Notes under the pieces: generated by a model
Database searches by the model: none
Seen by the model: the letters and a program-made list of their open reading frames with translations, nothing else
What the model was told of the DNA's origin: nothing
Shown here: positions 51,816 through 61,273 of the stretch, in pieces
How the letters are laid out: each line of letters begins with the position of its first letter
Position numbering within the stretch: the stretch's first letter is position 1
Source: Rhodococcus zopfii NBRC 100606 = JCM 9919
GTDB lineage: Bacteria > Actinomycetota > Actinomycetes > Mycobacteriales > Mycobacteriaceae
NCBI RefSeq assembly: GCF_001895025.1
Contig: NZ_BCXI01000031.1
Coordinates: 53,047-117,046, forward strand
Reading direction: 5' to 3'
DNA length: 64,000 bases
Program-made: the position numbers and the translations under genes

Positions 51816-52569
51816 GCGGATGCACCCCTCCGCTGATTCCGTACACCTCACCGGTGACGTAGCCCGAGTCCGGGCCGACGAGGAAGGAGACCAGACCGGC
51901 GACGTCCTCGGGACGGCCGACACGACCCACGAGGGACCGATTCTCGGCGTAGCCGGAGAAGAACTCGTCGGGGTAGATCTTCCGGAGGAAGTCGTTGTAG
52001 ATCAGACCGGGGGTGACGGCGTTGACACGGATACCGAACTTGCCGTTCTCGGCGGCCGCGACCCGTGTCAGTGCCAGGACGCCCGCCTTGGCGGCCGAGT
52101 AGGCGGCGCCGTGCTCGGTGCTGGTCTCGTACGCCGCGATCGAGCTGATGTTGACGATCGCGCCGGAATTGTTCTGCTGCATGATCGGCAGGGCGTGACG
52201 CATCGTGTAGAACGTGCCGTTCAGGTCGACGTCGAGGCACCGTCGCCAAGTGTCGGAGGACATTTCGGCGACGGGTTCGATTTTGCTCCAGCCGGCGTTG
52301 TTCACGAGGACGTCCAACCGCCCCTTCGTCGAGGCGATTTCGCCGATGACGGACTCCACCTGTGCCTCGTCGGTGACGTCGAGGGCGTGGTGGGTGAATT
52401 CACGGCCGAACTCGGCGGCCAGCTTGTCCGCGAGTTCCTGGCGGCGGCGTTCGTGGATGTCGGTGATCACGACGTCGAATCCGTCCGCCGCGAGGCGGGT
52501 CGCGATGGCTGCGCCGATACCGGCGCCCGCGGCGGCGGTGACGAGGGCGGTGGGGCGTTCTTGCATCAT
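51808..52569 (-). CDS. Short-chain dehydrogenase/reductase
   Basis: 253 residues. VTAAAGAGIGAAIATRL (cofactor), NNAGWSK, catalytic Ser in NISSIAAYE and YSAAK. C-terminal VTGEVYGISGG. Probably a 3-hydroxyacyl-CoA dehydrogenase or related step. Two adjacent ATG codons at the start with AAAGG upstream. Overlaps the amidase by 8 bases. Confidence 0.9.
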   Translation of the reverse strand: MMQERPTALVTAAAGAGIGAAIATRLAADGFDVVITDIHERRRQELADKLAAEFGREFTHHALDVTDEAQVESVIGEIASTKGRLDVLVNNAGWSKIEPVAEMSSDTWRRCLDVDLNGTFYTMRHALPIMQQNNSGAIVNISSIAAYETSTEHGAAYSAAKAGVLALTRVAAAENGKFGIRVNAVTPGLIYNDFLRKIYPDEFFSGYAENRSLVGRVGRPEDVAGLVSFLVGPDSGYVTGEVYGISGGVHPHG

Positions 52570-52598
52570 GAGGCCTTTCGGATATGGAGCAGTGGAAG

Positions 52599-53420
52599 TC
52601 AGTGACCGATAATGCGTTCGAGCAGCGCGACCGTCTGCTCGGGCTGATCGACGAGCATCAGGTGGCCGGCGTCGGTGATCTCGGCGTAGGCGGCGTGTTC
52701 GACGGCGCCGAGGATGATGTCGGCGGCCTTCTTCGGGCAGAAGCTGTCGTGATCGGCGCCGATGATGGTCACCTCGACGTCGGAGCCGATCTTCGTCAGT
52801 TCAGGGGTCAGGGGAGATTCGACAAGAGCTGCCATCGCGGTCGAGGCGTTGATGTAGCCGGCGGCGTCGCCGACCGCGGCGATCCGGGCCTCGGTGACGG
52901 CGTCGACGTCGGAGGCAGGATTGTGAAGCGCTGCAGCGGTGTCCGCGCGCAGAGCGTCGCGCTGTTCGGCACGGTCTGTGCCACGGAAGAGTTCGATGCG
53001 GCCGGCATAGAAGGAGGCTGCGCCGCGTCCGACGACGCTCGACGTGCCGAGGGCGACGACCGTCGGCAGCAGGTCCGGGCGGACGGCAGCGGCGGAAAGG
53101 ACGACCGTGCCCCCGAGCGAGAAACCGACACAGATCGCGGGACCGGTGACGTTCTCGAGGAAAGCGATCAGGTCGTCGCGCAGCTGGGCGAGCGAACCGT
53201 CGGGCGTCCCTACCGTGGTACTGCCGTGTCCGCGCAGGTCGTAGGCGTAGGTGGTGACTCCGAGGTCGGCCTCCTGCACCTTGCGCCAGCTCAGGTGATC
53301 CTCGGCGAGCCCGTGGATGAGGACCACGGCCGGGCCGGTGCCGGAACGGCTGTAGGTGACATCGATGTCGCCGAGCGTTGCGGTGTGGGTGGACAAGGCT
53401 TCCTCGATGCCGCTGGTCAT
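52599..53420 (-). CDS. Alpha/beta hydrolase
   Basis: 273 residues from ATG 53420, overlapping the ligase stop (ATGA). Oxyanion segment LIHGLAEDHLSW, nucleophile Ser in VGFSLGGTV, acid in GADHDSF and catalytic His in DAGHLMLVD. Resembles ring-opening lactonases and C-C hydrolases such as 3-oxoadipate enol-lactonase, though the family is broad. Confidence 0.9.
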   Translation of the reverse strand: MTSGIEEALSTHTATLGDIDVTYSRSGTGPAVVLIHGLAEDHLSWRKVQEADLGVTTYAYDLRGHGSTTVGTPDGSLAQLRDDLIAFLENVTGPAICVGFSLGGTVVLSAAAVRPDLLPTVVALGTSSVVGRGAASFYAGRIELFRGTDRAEQRDALRADTAAALHNPASDVDAVTEARIAAVGDAAGYINASTAMAALVESPLTPELTKIGSDVEVTIIGADHDSFCPKKAADIILGAVEHAAYAEITDAGHLMLVDQPEQTVALLERIIGH

Positions 53421-55016
53421 GCGATCTCCTCCGTGATCATTTCTCTGAGAATGTTCTTGCGGATCTTTCCGGCCGGCGTCTCCGGCATGCCGTCGATCAC
53501 GCGAACGGATTCCGGCCACAGCCGGCGGGGTACGCCGTTGTCGGCGAGCCAGTCGAGCAACTCCGCGAATTCGGGTGCTGTGCCACGGGGTTCGATCACG
53601 GCGCAGATGCGCTCTCCGAGCCGGTCATCGGGGCTTCCGATCACGGCGATACGGGCGATCTGCGGATGGCCGGCGAGTGCGTTCTCGATCTCGACAGGGG
53701 AGATATTCACCCCGCCGCGGATGATGAGGTCCTTGATGCGGCCGGTCAACCGCAGGTAGCCGTCGTCGTCGACGATTCCGGTGTCACCGGTCCGGAACCA
53801 GCCGTCCGCCGTGAAGGATTCGCGATACATCTCGTTCTGCCCGATGTATCCGAGGAACAGCGACGGTGTGCATGACGATCTCTCCGTCGGTGCCGCGGGG
53901 GGCGAGTTCGCCGCCGGTAGTGATCGTCTCGAGCTCGACTCCGGGCATGGTCCGTCCGCAGGTCCGGGCGACGAGTTCGACGGTGTCGTCCGGGAGGCTG
54001 GAGGTCGCTCCACCCTCGCTCATCGCCCATATCGCCGCGATCCGGGTGCCGGGCATCTGCTTCTGGGCCGATGCGATCAGGCTCGGGGCGACCGGTGCCC
54101 CGCCGCAGAGGAATACCCGCATCCCGTTCAGCTTGGGTGCATCGGCATTCCACTCGGCGTCGACCACATCCTTGAGGAAAGGAGTTGCTGCGACGGTGAT
54201 TTCGCACCCATACCGGTCCACGAGCTCGAGGGCCTGCCGGGCGTTCCACGCGTCCTGCAGGATCAGCGTCGCGCCGGTCATCATCGACATCCGCGCGCCG
54301 TGCCAGAAGCCGGTGCTGTGTCCCAGTGGAGACGGCATGAAGATCGGGCGTTCGCCGGTAACCGAGTACCGGTCGATGACGGACCGGTTGTAGGCACTCA
54401 GGCTCGCGTCGGAGTGCGCGATCGCCTTCGACTTACCGGTGGTGCTGGACGAGAACAGGATGTGCGCAGTGCCGGCCGGATAGTCGGGAATCCGGGCCGG
54501 CGGGCCGTCGAACGTCCGCCAGGTTCGGTTCTCGTGGTCGCCGTCGATGAGCAGAACGTGGACGAATCTTCCGAGTTCCGCTGCAAGCGAATCTGATTCG
54601 GCAACGAAGTCGCGGCCGCGATGTGCGCGAGGGAGCACGACCGCCCGAGCTCCGACGAGATTCGCGGTGTAGGCGATGGACTTCGGATCGGTGGTGACCG
54701 GGAGTGTTCCGGGGATCAGGCCTGCGCGGACGACCGCCAGGTATGCGGCCATCCACTCCGTCCAGTTCGGCAGGCACAGGACGGCGACGTCGCCCGCCAC
54801 GAGTCCGTGGTCCGACAGCTCCCGCCCGATGTCGGTCGCGAGGTCCCACAGCTGCCTGCGGCTCAGCGAGTTGCCCCGGTCGTCGCGGACCGCTGGGGCG
54901 TGGGGGTCCCGGTCGAGGTGTGCGCGGAACAGGCCGAGGGGTGTTCCGTTCGCGGGTTCGCGTGTCGAACGCTCGTCGAGAGTGTCGCAGGCAAGGGTGG
55001 ATGGGCTGGAGTTCAC
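53417..55016 (-). pseudogene. Acyl-CoA synthetase with internal frameshift
   Basis: First gene of the long minus operon. Residues 1-382 run from GTG 55016 (GGAG five bases upstream) to GEIVM at 53871, with A3 loop FSSSTTGKSKAIAHS and A5 WAMSEGGA. The family sequence resumes one frame over at 53869 (TPSLFLGYIG), with WFRTGDTGIVDDDGYLRLTGR and Lys in TPAGKIRKNIL, ending at 53417. The junction ATGC-ACACCG fits loss of two bases from ATGCGCACACCG, a GC dinucleotide. Repaired length is about 533. Unrepaired, the protein lacks the C-terminal catalytic Lys and should be inactive. Sequencing error is the alternative. Confidence 0.85.
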
Positions 55017-55195
55017 GGTGACTCCGTTCGGTGAGAAGTCGGGTGGGGAGGGCGCGGCGGTGGATGCGTCGCGACTTCGATGCACCGATTCTGGATGTTG
55101 CCCGGGCCACAGTCAAGAGAGTGACGTCGCTTTTTTGTAAACTCCGCGTATCGGGCTGTGAAGCGGTTACGATGCCCACAACGAAAAGGAGTGTC

Positions 55196-55813
55196 ATGAC
55201 GCACGTGCCGAACACCACCAAGGGACGTCGCACCCGGACCCGCCTTCTCGACGCCGCCCGTTCGGTATTCGCTCGCGACGGCTACGTCGGGACCACGATG
55301 AGCGGGGTGGCCACGGAGGCGGGAATGTCGCTCGGCGGTCTCTACCGGTATTTCAAGGACAAGGACGACCTGTTCTCGGCGCTGATCGCCGACACCCACG
55401 ACGACCTGTTCCGGGCGAGCGGGGCGACCGAGCACCGGCTGGAAGCCGAGCCGTACGAGACGCTGCTCGAATCCAATACGGGCTATCTGTCGCACTACTA
55501 CGAAAACCGCGACATCATGCGGACGCTCGTGGAGGCGGCGAGCGTCGAACCGAAGTTCCGCGAGTTCTGGTGGCAGATGCGCAACCGGCACATCGATCGT
55601 TTCACCACCGTGCTCCGGCTCAAGTGCGGGATCGAGGAGTGCGGCGGGCAGCCGGTGCGGGTCGTCGTGGAGGCGATGGCGTGCATGGTCGAGCAGTCGG
55701 CCTATGTCTGGTACGCCCAGGACGCGCTGCAGAAGTCGCCGATCCCGATCGACCAGGCCGCGGAGGTCGTCACGCGGATCTGGTTTCGGACGTTCTTCAC
55801 GGCCGAGGCATAG
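55196..55813 (+). CDS. TetR/AcrR family regulator, divergent from the 45-55 kb operon
   Basis: 205 residues from ATG 55196 with AAAAGGAG upstream. HTH: TTMSGVATEAGMSLGGLYRYF followed by KDKDDLFSALI. The ligand domain ends in a segment (EAMACMVEQSAYVWYAQ) found in regulators of acyl-CoA metabolism. It faces the operon start at 55016 across 179 bases, so it most likely controls that operon; no clear palindrome with long arms is visible between them. Confidence 0.9.
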   Translation: MTHVPNTTKGRRTRTRLLDAARSVFARDGYVGTTMSGVATEAGMSLGGLYRYFKDKDDLFSALIADTHDDLFRASGATEHRLEAEPYETLLESNTGYLSHYYENRDIMRTLVEAASVEPKFREFWWQMRNRHIDRFTTVLRLKCGIEECGGQPVRVVVEAMACMVEQSAYVWYAQDALQKSPIPIDQAAEVVTRIWFRTFFTAEA

Positions 55814-55829
55814 TCCGGCTCGACTGCGA

Positions 55830-55867
55830 ACGGCGACCGCCCCGCGAGCAGCGGGAACGGTCGCCGT
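55830..55867. terminator. Bidirectional intrinsic terminator
   Basis: 10-bp perfect outer stem (ACGGCGACCG 55830-55839, complement 55858-55867) with an inner CCCGC/GCGGG stem, between the convergent TetR and M13 peptidase genes. Confidence 0.78.
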
Positions 55868-55876
55868 GTGCGGTGA

Positions 55877-57850
55877 TCACCAGATCTTCACGCGCGCTTC
55901 AGGTTCCAGATACAGTGCGTCTCCCGGAGTCACGTCGAACGCCTCGTAGAAGGAGTCGATGTTCCGCACCACACCGTTGCACCGGAATTCCGGCGGAGAA
56001 TGCGGGTCGACGGCGAGCCGGCGGGTTGCCTCCTCGTTGCGAACCTTGGTGCGCCACACCTGCGCCCAGCCGAAGAACACCCGCTGCAGGCCGGTCAGTC
56101 CGTCGATCACCGGAGCCGGTTCACCGTCCAACGCGATCTCGTAGGCCTTCAGTGCGATCGACAGGCCGCCCAGATCGCCGATGTTCTCGCCGATCGTGAA
56201 ACTCCCGTTGACACGCTGTCCCGGTAGGGCTTTCGGCTCGAACTCGTCGTACTGCGCGATCAATGCGGCGGTCCGCTTCCCGAACTCCTCGCGATCCGAA
56301 TCGGTCCACCAGTTCTCGAGATTGCCGTCGCCGTCGTACTTGGCGCCCTGGTCGTCGAAGCCGTGGCCGATCTCGTGGCCGATGACCGCGCCGATCCCGC
56401 CGTAGTTGGCGGCGTCGTCGGCATGCAGGTCGAAGAAGGGCGGCTGGAGGATCGCGGCGGGAAACACGATCTCGTTCATGCCCGGGTTGTAGTACGCGTT
56501 GACGGTCTGCGGTGTCATGAACCATTCGTTGCGGTCCACCGGACCACCGAGCTTCGCGAGATCCCGGTCGTATTCGGCGGCGTACCCGCTGCGGTAGTTC
56601 CCGACGAGATCGGTGGCGTCGACGATGACGGCCGAGTAGTCGCGCCAGACGTCCGGGTAGCCGATCTTCGGCGTGAACTTGTCGAGCTTCTTCAGCGCGG
56701 CGGTCCGTGTCTCGGGGCTCATCCACTCGAGATCGGTGATGCTGCGCCGATACGCCTCCTGCAGATTCTCGACGAGCACCTGCATGCGGATCTTCGCCTC
56801 CACCGGGAAATGCCGCTCGACATACAGCTTCCCGACGGCCTCGCCGAGCAGATCCTGCACGAGCGAGACGCCGCGCTTCCAGCGTTCGCGGTTCTCCTGC
56901 GCGCCGGTCATGGTGCGGCCGGAGAACGCGAAGTTCTCGTCCACGAGCGCTTCGGTGAGATACGGGGCCCGAGCCCGCAGGACACGCCAGGCCGCCCAGA
57001 TCTTCCAGTCGTCGAGCGACTCCTCGGTCCACACCCGGGTGAACACGTCCAGGAAACTCGGCTGCCGGACCACGATCTCGGCCCACTGCCCGGGCGTCGA
57101 CCCGAGGCCGGCGATCCAGCCCGACCAGTCGAACCCGGCCTGCTCGGTGCGCAGTGCGTCGAGGGTGGTCAGGTTGTACGACAGGTCGGCGTCGCGGCGC
57201 TTGACGACGTCCCAGTGGCCGGACGCGAGCCTCGTCTCGAGCGCGAGGACCCGCTGCGGATCGTGGTCCAGTCCGGCCAGGGCAAACATGCGGCCGATGT
57301 GGGCGACGTACTCGTCGCGGATCTCGGCGTAGCGGTCCTCGCGGTAGTACGACTCGTCGGGCAGCCCGATACCCGACTGGGTGACGTGCATGAGGTAGCG
57401 CTCGGAGTTCTTCGAATCGGTGTCGACGTAGTGTCCGATCGCGCCGCCCGCGCCGACCCGCTGCAACTGTCCGAGGATCGTGGCCAGCTCGGCCCGGTCC
57501 GCCGCATCGGCGACCGCGTCGAGTTCGCCGGCAATCGGGGTGAGCCCGGCCGCCTCGATCCGCTCGGTGTCCATGAAGCTGGTGAACAGGTCACCGATCT
57601 TCCGGGCGTCGGTACCTGCCGGAGCATCGGACGCGGCGGCCTCCTCGATGATCGTCCGCACGTCGACCTCGGCCTTGTCCGCGAGCGTGCGGAACGCGCC
57701 GTCGAGCGCGCGGTCGGCGGGGATCTCGTGCGTGGCCAGCCAACGGCCGTTGACGTGCTCGAACAGGTCGTCCTGGGCGCGGGTGCCCTCGTCGACGTGA
57801 CTGAGGTCGATGCCGGAGTGCCGTGCCTCCGAGTGCTGCGCGATGGTCAT
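55877..57850 (-). CDS. M13 family zinc metallopeptidase (neprilysin/Zmp1-like)
   Basis: 657 residues from ATG 57850. Zinc site HEIGHGFDD with the third ligand Glu in IGENIGDLGG; AYYNPGMNEIVFPAAILQPP is the substrate-binding segment of the family, and the end VKIW resembles the CxxW terminus of neprilysins with the Cys replaced. No signal peptide, like mycobacterial Zmp1 (similar length), which is exported or released by other means. It hydrolyses small peptides. Not linked to neighbours. Confidence 0.95.
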   Translation of the reverse strand: MTIAQHSEARHSGIDLSHVDEGTRAQDDLFEHVNGRWLATHEIPADRALDGAFRTLADKAEVDVRTIIEEAAASDAPAGTDARKIGDLFTSFMDTERIEAAGLTPIAGELDAVADAADRAELATILGQLQRVGAGGAIGHYVDTDSKNSERYLMHVTQSGIGLPDESYYREDRYAEIRDEYVAHIGRMFALAGLDHDPQRVLALETRLASGHWDVVKRRDADLSYNLTTLDALRTEQAGFDWSGWIAGLGSTPGQWAEIVVRQPSFLDVFTRVWTEESLDDWKIWAAWRVLRARAPYLTEALVDENFAFSGRTMTGAQENRERWKRGVSLVQDLLGEAVGKLYVERHFPVEAKIRMQVLVENLQEAYRRSITDLEWMSPETRTAALKKLDKFTPKIGYPDVWRDYSAVIVDATDLVGNYRSGYAAEYDRDLAKLGGPVDRNEWFMTPQTVNAYYNPGMNEIVFPAAILQPPFFDLHADDAANYGGIGAVIGHEIGHGFDDQGAKYDGDGNLENWWTDSDREEFGKRTAALIAQYDEFEPKALPGQRVNGSFTIGENIGDLGGLSIALKAYEIALDGEPAPVIDGLTGLQRVFFGWAQVWRTKVRNEEATRRLAVDPHSPPEFRCNGVVRNIDSFYEAFDVTPGDALYLEPEARVKIW

Positions 57851-58005
57851 GCGAACCATCCTTACACCGAAACGGAGACCGGTGCAGACGGGTGCTGCAC
57901 GAGCGGTGGCTCGTCTGGTTGTACCGAACGCGCCGATGGCGGTTGCATACCGGTCGTACGATCGTGGACGGGGCATCGAACGAGAAGATTCGGGAGCACA
58001 CGGCC

Positions 58006-59193
58006 ATGACCGCGGACGCAGTACCGCCGACGCAGATGATCGTCGATCCTCGATTCCTGCAGGTCGCCGATCGGTTCTTCCGGATGTTCCGCACACGGCA
58101 GCAGGGCGGCGGGGCGCTGGCGGCCTACCTGTACGGCGAGCCGGTCCTCGACATCTGGGCCGGATGGGCCACCCGCGACCGCCGGTGGGCGCACGACACG
58201 GTGGCGTTGTCCTTCTCGACCGGCAAGGGCGTGGCCAGCACCGTGCTGCACCGCCTCGCCGAACGCGGCCTCGTGAAATACGACGATCCCGTCGCCGCGT
58301 ACTGGCCGGAGTTCGGTGCCGCCGGCAAGGAAGCGATCACGATCCGCGAACTGATGTCGCATCGTGCGGGGCTGCACCGGGTGCGCGGACTGATGCCCGG
58401 TCCGCTCGACCTGCTGGACTCCGATGCCGTCGCGAAGGCGCTCGCGGCTGCCCCACCCGATCGGCGCAGGCTGTCCGGGCCCGGATACCACGCGGTCACC
58501 TACGGCAACCTCGTCGCGGAGATCGCCTGCCGAGTGACCGGCCGGACCTTCCCGGAACTGGTCGAGCAGGAACTCGCCGGACCGCTGGGTCTGCGCGAAT
58601 TCTGGTTCCGGGTTCCGCAGAACGAGAGGCGACGACTGGCACCGGTGTTCCCCAGGGTGAACCCGCTGCCCTCGTCGTGGAGCGCCACCGCGCGGGTGAT
58701 GTCGCGGTTGCCGGGGGTCCGGGGCATCGCGGAAGCGGGCATGGCGGAAGGCTTCGACGAGCTGATGCGCAGCCCGTCGGCGCACGACGCCGTGATGCCC
58801 GGCTGGAACGGCGTGTTCAGTGCCCGCGCGCTCGCCCGCATGTACGGTGCGCTCGCGAACGGCGGCACGCTCGACGGGGTTCGGCTTCTGAAGGAGGACA
58901 CCCTCGACCAGGTCCTCGAGGTGCAGACCCGGCGCCGCGACTACGTGCTCGGAATCCGGCCGAACTGGCGGCTCGGCTATCATCCGGGCTGGGTTGCCTT
59001 GCGGGAGCAGCCGTTACGATCGATCGGACACTACGGGTTCGGCGGGTCGGGCGCGTTCGCGGACCCCGAGACCGGTTTGTCGATCGCGTTCGTGACGAAT
59101 CGGCTCGGGAGCAACCTGACGACGACGATCGCCGACGCGCGATTCCCGCGTCTCGGTGGTGATGCGGTGTCGATCGCGCGGCGCGCCGCCTGA
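58006..59193 (+). CDS. Serine beta-lactamase-fold esterase/hydrolase
   Basis: 395 residues from ATG 58006, with GGGAG at about 57991; the frame is open further upstream but overlaps the M13 gene start. SxxK motif in SFSTGKGVAS, Tyr of the YxN-like motif in AVTYGNLV, and HYGFGGSGAF near the C-terminus for the third motif. EstB/LipL-type carboxylesterases and penicillin-binding-like proteins share this fold; cytosolic, as no signal peptide is visible. Confidence 0.92.
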   Translation: MTADAVPPTQMIVDPRFLQVADRFFRMFRTRQQGGGALAAYLYGEPVLDIWAGWATRDRRWAHDTVALSFSTGKGVASTVLHRLAERGLVKYDDPVAAYWPEFGAAGKEAITIRELMSHRAGLHRVRGLMPGPLDLLDSDAVAKALAAAPPDRRRLSGPGYHAVTYGNLVAEIACRVTGRTFPELVEQELAGPLGLREFWFRVPQNERRRLAPVFPRVNPLPSSWSATARVMSRLPGVRGIAEAGMAEGFDELMRSPSAHDAVMPGWNGVFSARALARMYGALANGGTLDGVRLLKEDTLDQVLEVQTRRRDYVLGIRPNWRLGYHPGWVALREQPLRSIGHYGFGGSGAFADPETGLSIAFVTNRLGSNLTTTIADARFPRLGGDAVSIARRAA

Positions 59194-59209
59194 CTGCCCG
59201 GCGCGCCGC
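59178..59209. terminator. Possible terminator between convergent genes
   Basis: 10-bp stem GCGGCGCGCC/GGCGCGCCGC (59178-59187 with 59200-59209). It includes the esterase stop region; a weaker call because G+C-rich repeats are common in coding DNA here. Confidence 0.4.
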
Positions 59210-59222
59210 CCGATCTGCCGGA

Positions 59223-60194
59223 TCAGCCGTCGATACCGAGATTGACGGCTGCGAGGATCCGGTCCGGCTGCCGCGAGACGGTTGCCATGCCCGACTCGTC
59301 GAAGATGCCGTCGGTGTCGTTGCGGGTGTCGCGTCCGGTGTGCTCGGTATACGGGTCGACGGTGGAGAAGATCTCGTCGCCCAGGGCGTCGTCGAAGTAC
59401 AGCTGCGTGGTGAGCACCGTCGACTTGTCGATGTGCACCTTCACGTGGACGTGCACGGTGCGCCCGACGTACCAGCCCGGGAAGATCGTCGTGAAGTAGG
59501 CGATGCCGCTCGCATCGGTCACCTGGGCGCCGCGCAGGTATGTGCCGTCGTCCGTGGTGGTGGCCTCGCGGTCGCCGACGCTGTACGAACCGTCCGAGGT
59601 CTCCCCGGAACCGGCAACGCCGCCGGGCGGCGACATCCCGTCCGGTGGCTGCATTCCCTCGGGCGGGGTCATGGCACCGGAACCACCGGGGGGTGGACCG
59701 CCGGGTCCACGTCCCCCGCCACCGCCCTGGTCGGCGGCGATGGAACCGGATTCGAAACCCGAATACACCCCGCCGGCATCGCAGTGCCAGATCTCGACGA
59801 CCGCGTTCGCGACCGCGCTCGCGGAGCCGTCGGTGCTGCAGTTTCGCAGATCCTGCACGCGAAGCGCGAGCTGCAGTTCCAGGCCGGGACGATCCTCCCG
59901 GATGTCGCGGCGGATGGAGTCGACGTCGAACCAGTACGGTCCCTGGGTCTCCTCGCTCGTCATCACGCAGTTCGGGGCCTGGTCGAGGAGCGCCCGGAGC
60001 TGATCCTCGATGCTGCCCGAGGTGGTCGCGGTCGCGTCCGTGGTCGCGGAGCCGGCCGCGGACGTCGCGGTGCTGCTGCCGCTGTCGGTGCCGCACGCGG
60101 CCGCGAGCAGGCCGCCGAGGCTGATGGTTCCGCCGAGCGCCAGTGCCCGCCTACGGCTCACCCGTTTGCGGCTGAGCTCCACGTCTTTGTTCAC
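59223..60194 (-). CDS. Tat-exported lipoprotein, intradiol ring-cleavage dioxygenase-like
   Basis: 323 residues. The N-terminus has SRRRALALGG, a twin-arginine signal, followed by lipobox LLAAACG, so it is predicted to be a Tat lipoprotein on the outer face of the membrane. The catalytic domain is of the protocatechuate 3,4-dioxygenase type: Tyr in GPYWFD, Tyr in FPGWYVGRT and the two His in HVHVKVH as Fe(III) ligands. A Gly/Pro-rich insertion of about 45 residues (around 165-210) interrupts the domain. Start GTG 60194 after GGGAGGAACC. Substrate unknown, possibly catechols outside the cell. Confidence 0.9.
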   Translation of the reverse strand: MNKDVELSRKRVSRRRALALGGTISLGGLLAAACGTDSGSSTATSAAGSATTDATATTSGSIEDQLRALLDQAPNCVMTSEETQGPYWFDVDSIRRDIREDRPGLELQLALRVQDLRNCSTDGSASAVANAVVEIWHCDAGGVYSGFESGSIAADQGGGGGRGPGGPPPGGSGAMTPPEGMQPPDGMSPPGGVAGSGETSDGSYSVGDREATTTDDGTYLRGAQVTDASGIAYFTTIFPGWYVGRTVHVHVKVHIDKSTVLTTQLYFDDALGDEIFSTVDPYTEHTGRDTRNDTDGIFDESGMATVSRQPDRILAAVNLGIDG

Positions 60195-60284
60195 GGTTCC
60201 TCCCGGTGTCGAGATCGTGACTCCATCGTGGCGCGCGGGCCTGGACGCCGGTGGTGAGCTTCCTGCGAGGTTCCTGTGTGCCGG

Positions 60285-61217
60285 TCAGTCGGAGGTCGCC
60301 GCGTGCAGCTGCGCGTTCGCGTGGGCACGGAAGTACACCGTGCCGTCGTCGCCGGTCAGTCGCGCTTCGATCGTGGCGAGCCGTCGCCCGGCCCGGACCA
60401 CCTCGGCGTGGGCCCGGATATCGGGACCCGGGGCGTCGGGGGAGCGCAGGTAGTCGATGCTCAGGTTGAGGATCCGGTACTGCCCGCCCGTCTCGGTGAG
60501 GGTCTGGGCGGCGAGTCCGGTGATCGTGTCGGCGATGGACACGAGCACGCCGCCGTGGATCGAGCCGAACGGGTTGGCCATCCATTCGGCCGGTGTGACG
60601 AGGCCGTCGACACGCCCGCGTTCGGCACGCTGCACGCGCAGGCCGAGGATCGCGGCCAGCGGCCCCCGCGCGATCGTGCCGTCGACGATGCCCTCGACGA
60701 TGCCGAGCCCGGACCGTCCGGCGAGGGACTCCGATGCGGCCCACGGCTCGGGTTCGGGAACGCTCAGCGCCACTGCGGCCGGCAGGGTCTCGGGATCGTC
60801 GGAGCGTGCGCGTCCGACGGCCATGGCCCGGCCGACGACGTGGGCGACGAGACTGCCCGATGCGTCCACGATCTCGGCTTCGGCCAGCGCGGTCGAGTCG
60901 TCGGTGTGCAGGGCCCGGCCGGTGCCGACGATCGTGCCGTCGGACGGGAACGGGTTCGCCGCCGACACACTCAACTGCGCGAGGACGGTGCCGACCGGGC
61001 CACCCATCCGGTCCCGCAGCGCGGCGGCGGCCGGTGCGCCGATCACGACGTCCGTGAACACACCCATCGACCCGATCGTGGTGACACCGCGATGATCGAG
61101 CAGCCTCGGACCGAGCGTCTGGGCGATCTGCGTGGAATCGGATGAGAAAGTCTCCCGCGTGATGCCCATGACTGTGACGGGCCGGTCGAGCGGGAGGGTC
61201 TGGGTGCTGATGGTCAC
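60285..61217 (-). CDS. Double-hotdog acyl-CoA thioesterase (PaaI/ComA-like)
   Basis: 310 residues with two hotdog domains. The second contains NPFGSIHGGVLVSIAD, the PaaI-type active-site helix with Asp/His environment; the first is less conserved (MGVFTDVVIGAPAAAA). GTG start 61217. It hydrolyses acyl-CoA, perhaps to relieve CoA trapping. 56 bases after the pirin gene on the same strand, so possibly co-transcribed. Confidence 0.85.
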   Translation of the reverse strand: MTISTQTLPLDRPVTVMGITRETFSSDSTQIAQTLGPRLLDHRGVTTIGSMGVFTDVVIGAPAAAALRDRMGGPVGTVLAQLSVSAANPFPSDGTIVGTGRALHTDDSTALAEAEIVDASGSLVAHVVGRAMAVGRARSDDPETLPAAVALSVPEPEPWAASESLAGRSGLGIVEGIVDGTIARGPLAAILGLRVQRAERGRVDGLVTPAEWMANPFGSIHGGVLVSIADTITGLAAQTLTETGGQYRILNLSIDYLRSPDAPGPDIRAHAEVVRAGRRLATIEARLTGDDGTVYFRAHANAQLHAATSD

Positions 61218-61273
61218 CCGTTCTCTCTACCACTGTCCCTTACCGAGCGATCGGTGAGGTCATCGGACGGTCA

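Noticed and set aside
53447..53461. GAGAAT followed by GTTCTTGCG as another operator copy
   Set aside because: It lies inside the ligase coding end and its right arm does not match. GAGAAT at 12874, 29406, 34566 and 36724 was rejected likewise: coding sequence or part of a ribosome-binding site, with no right arm.
48442..55016. Insertion sequence as cause of the two broken genes
   Set aside because: No transposase, terminal repeats or target duplications are visible; both breaks are small indels.
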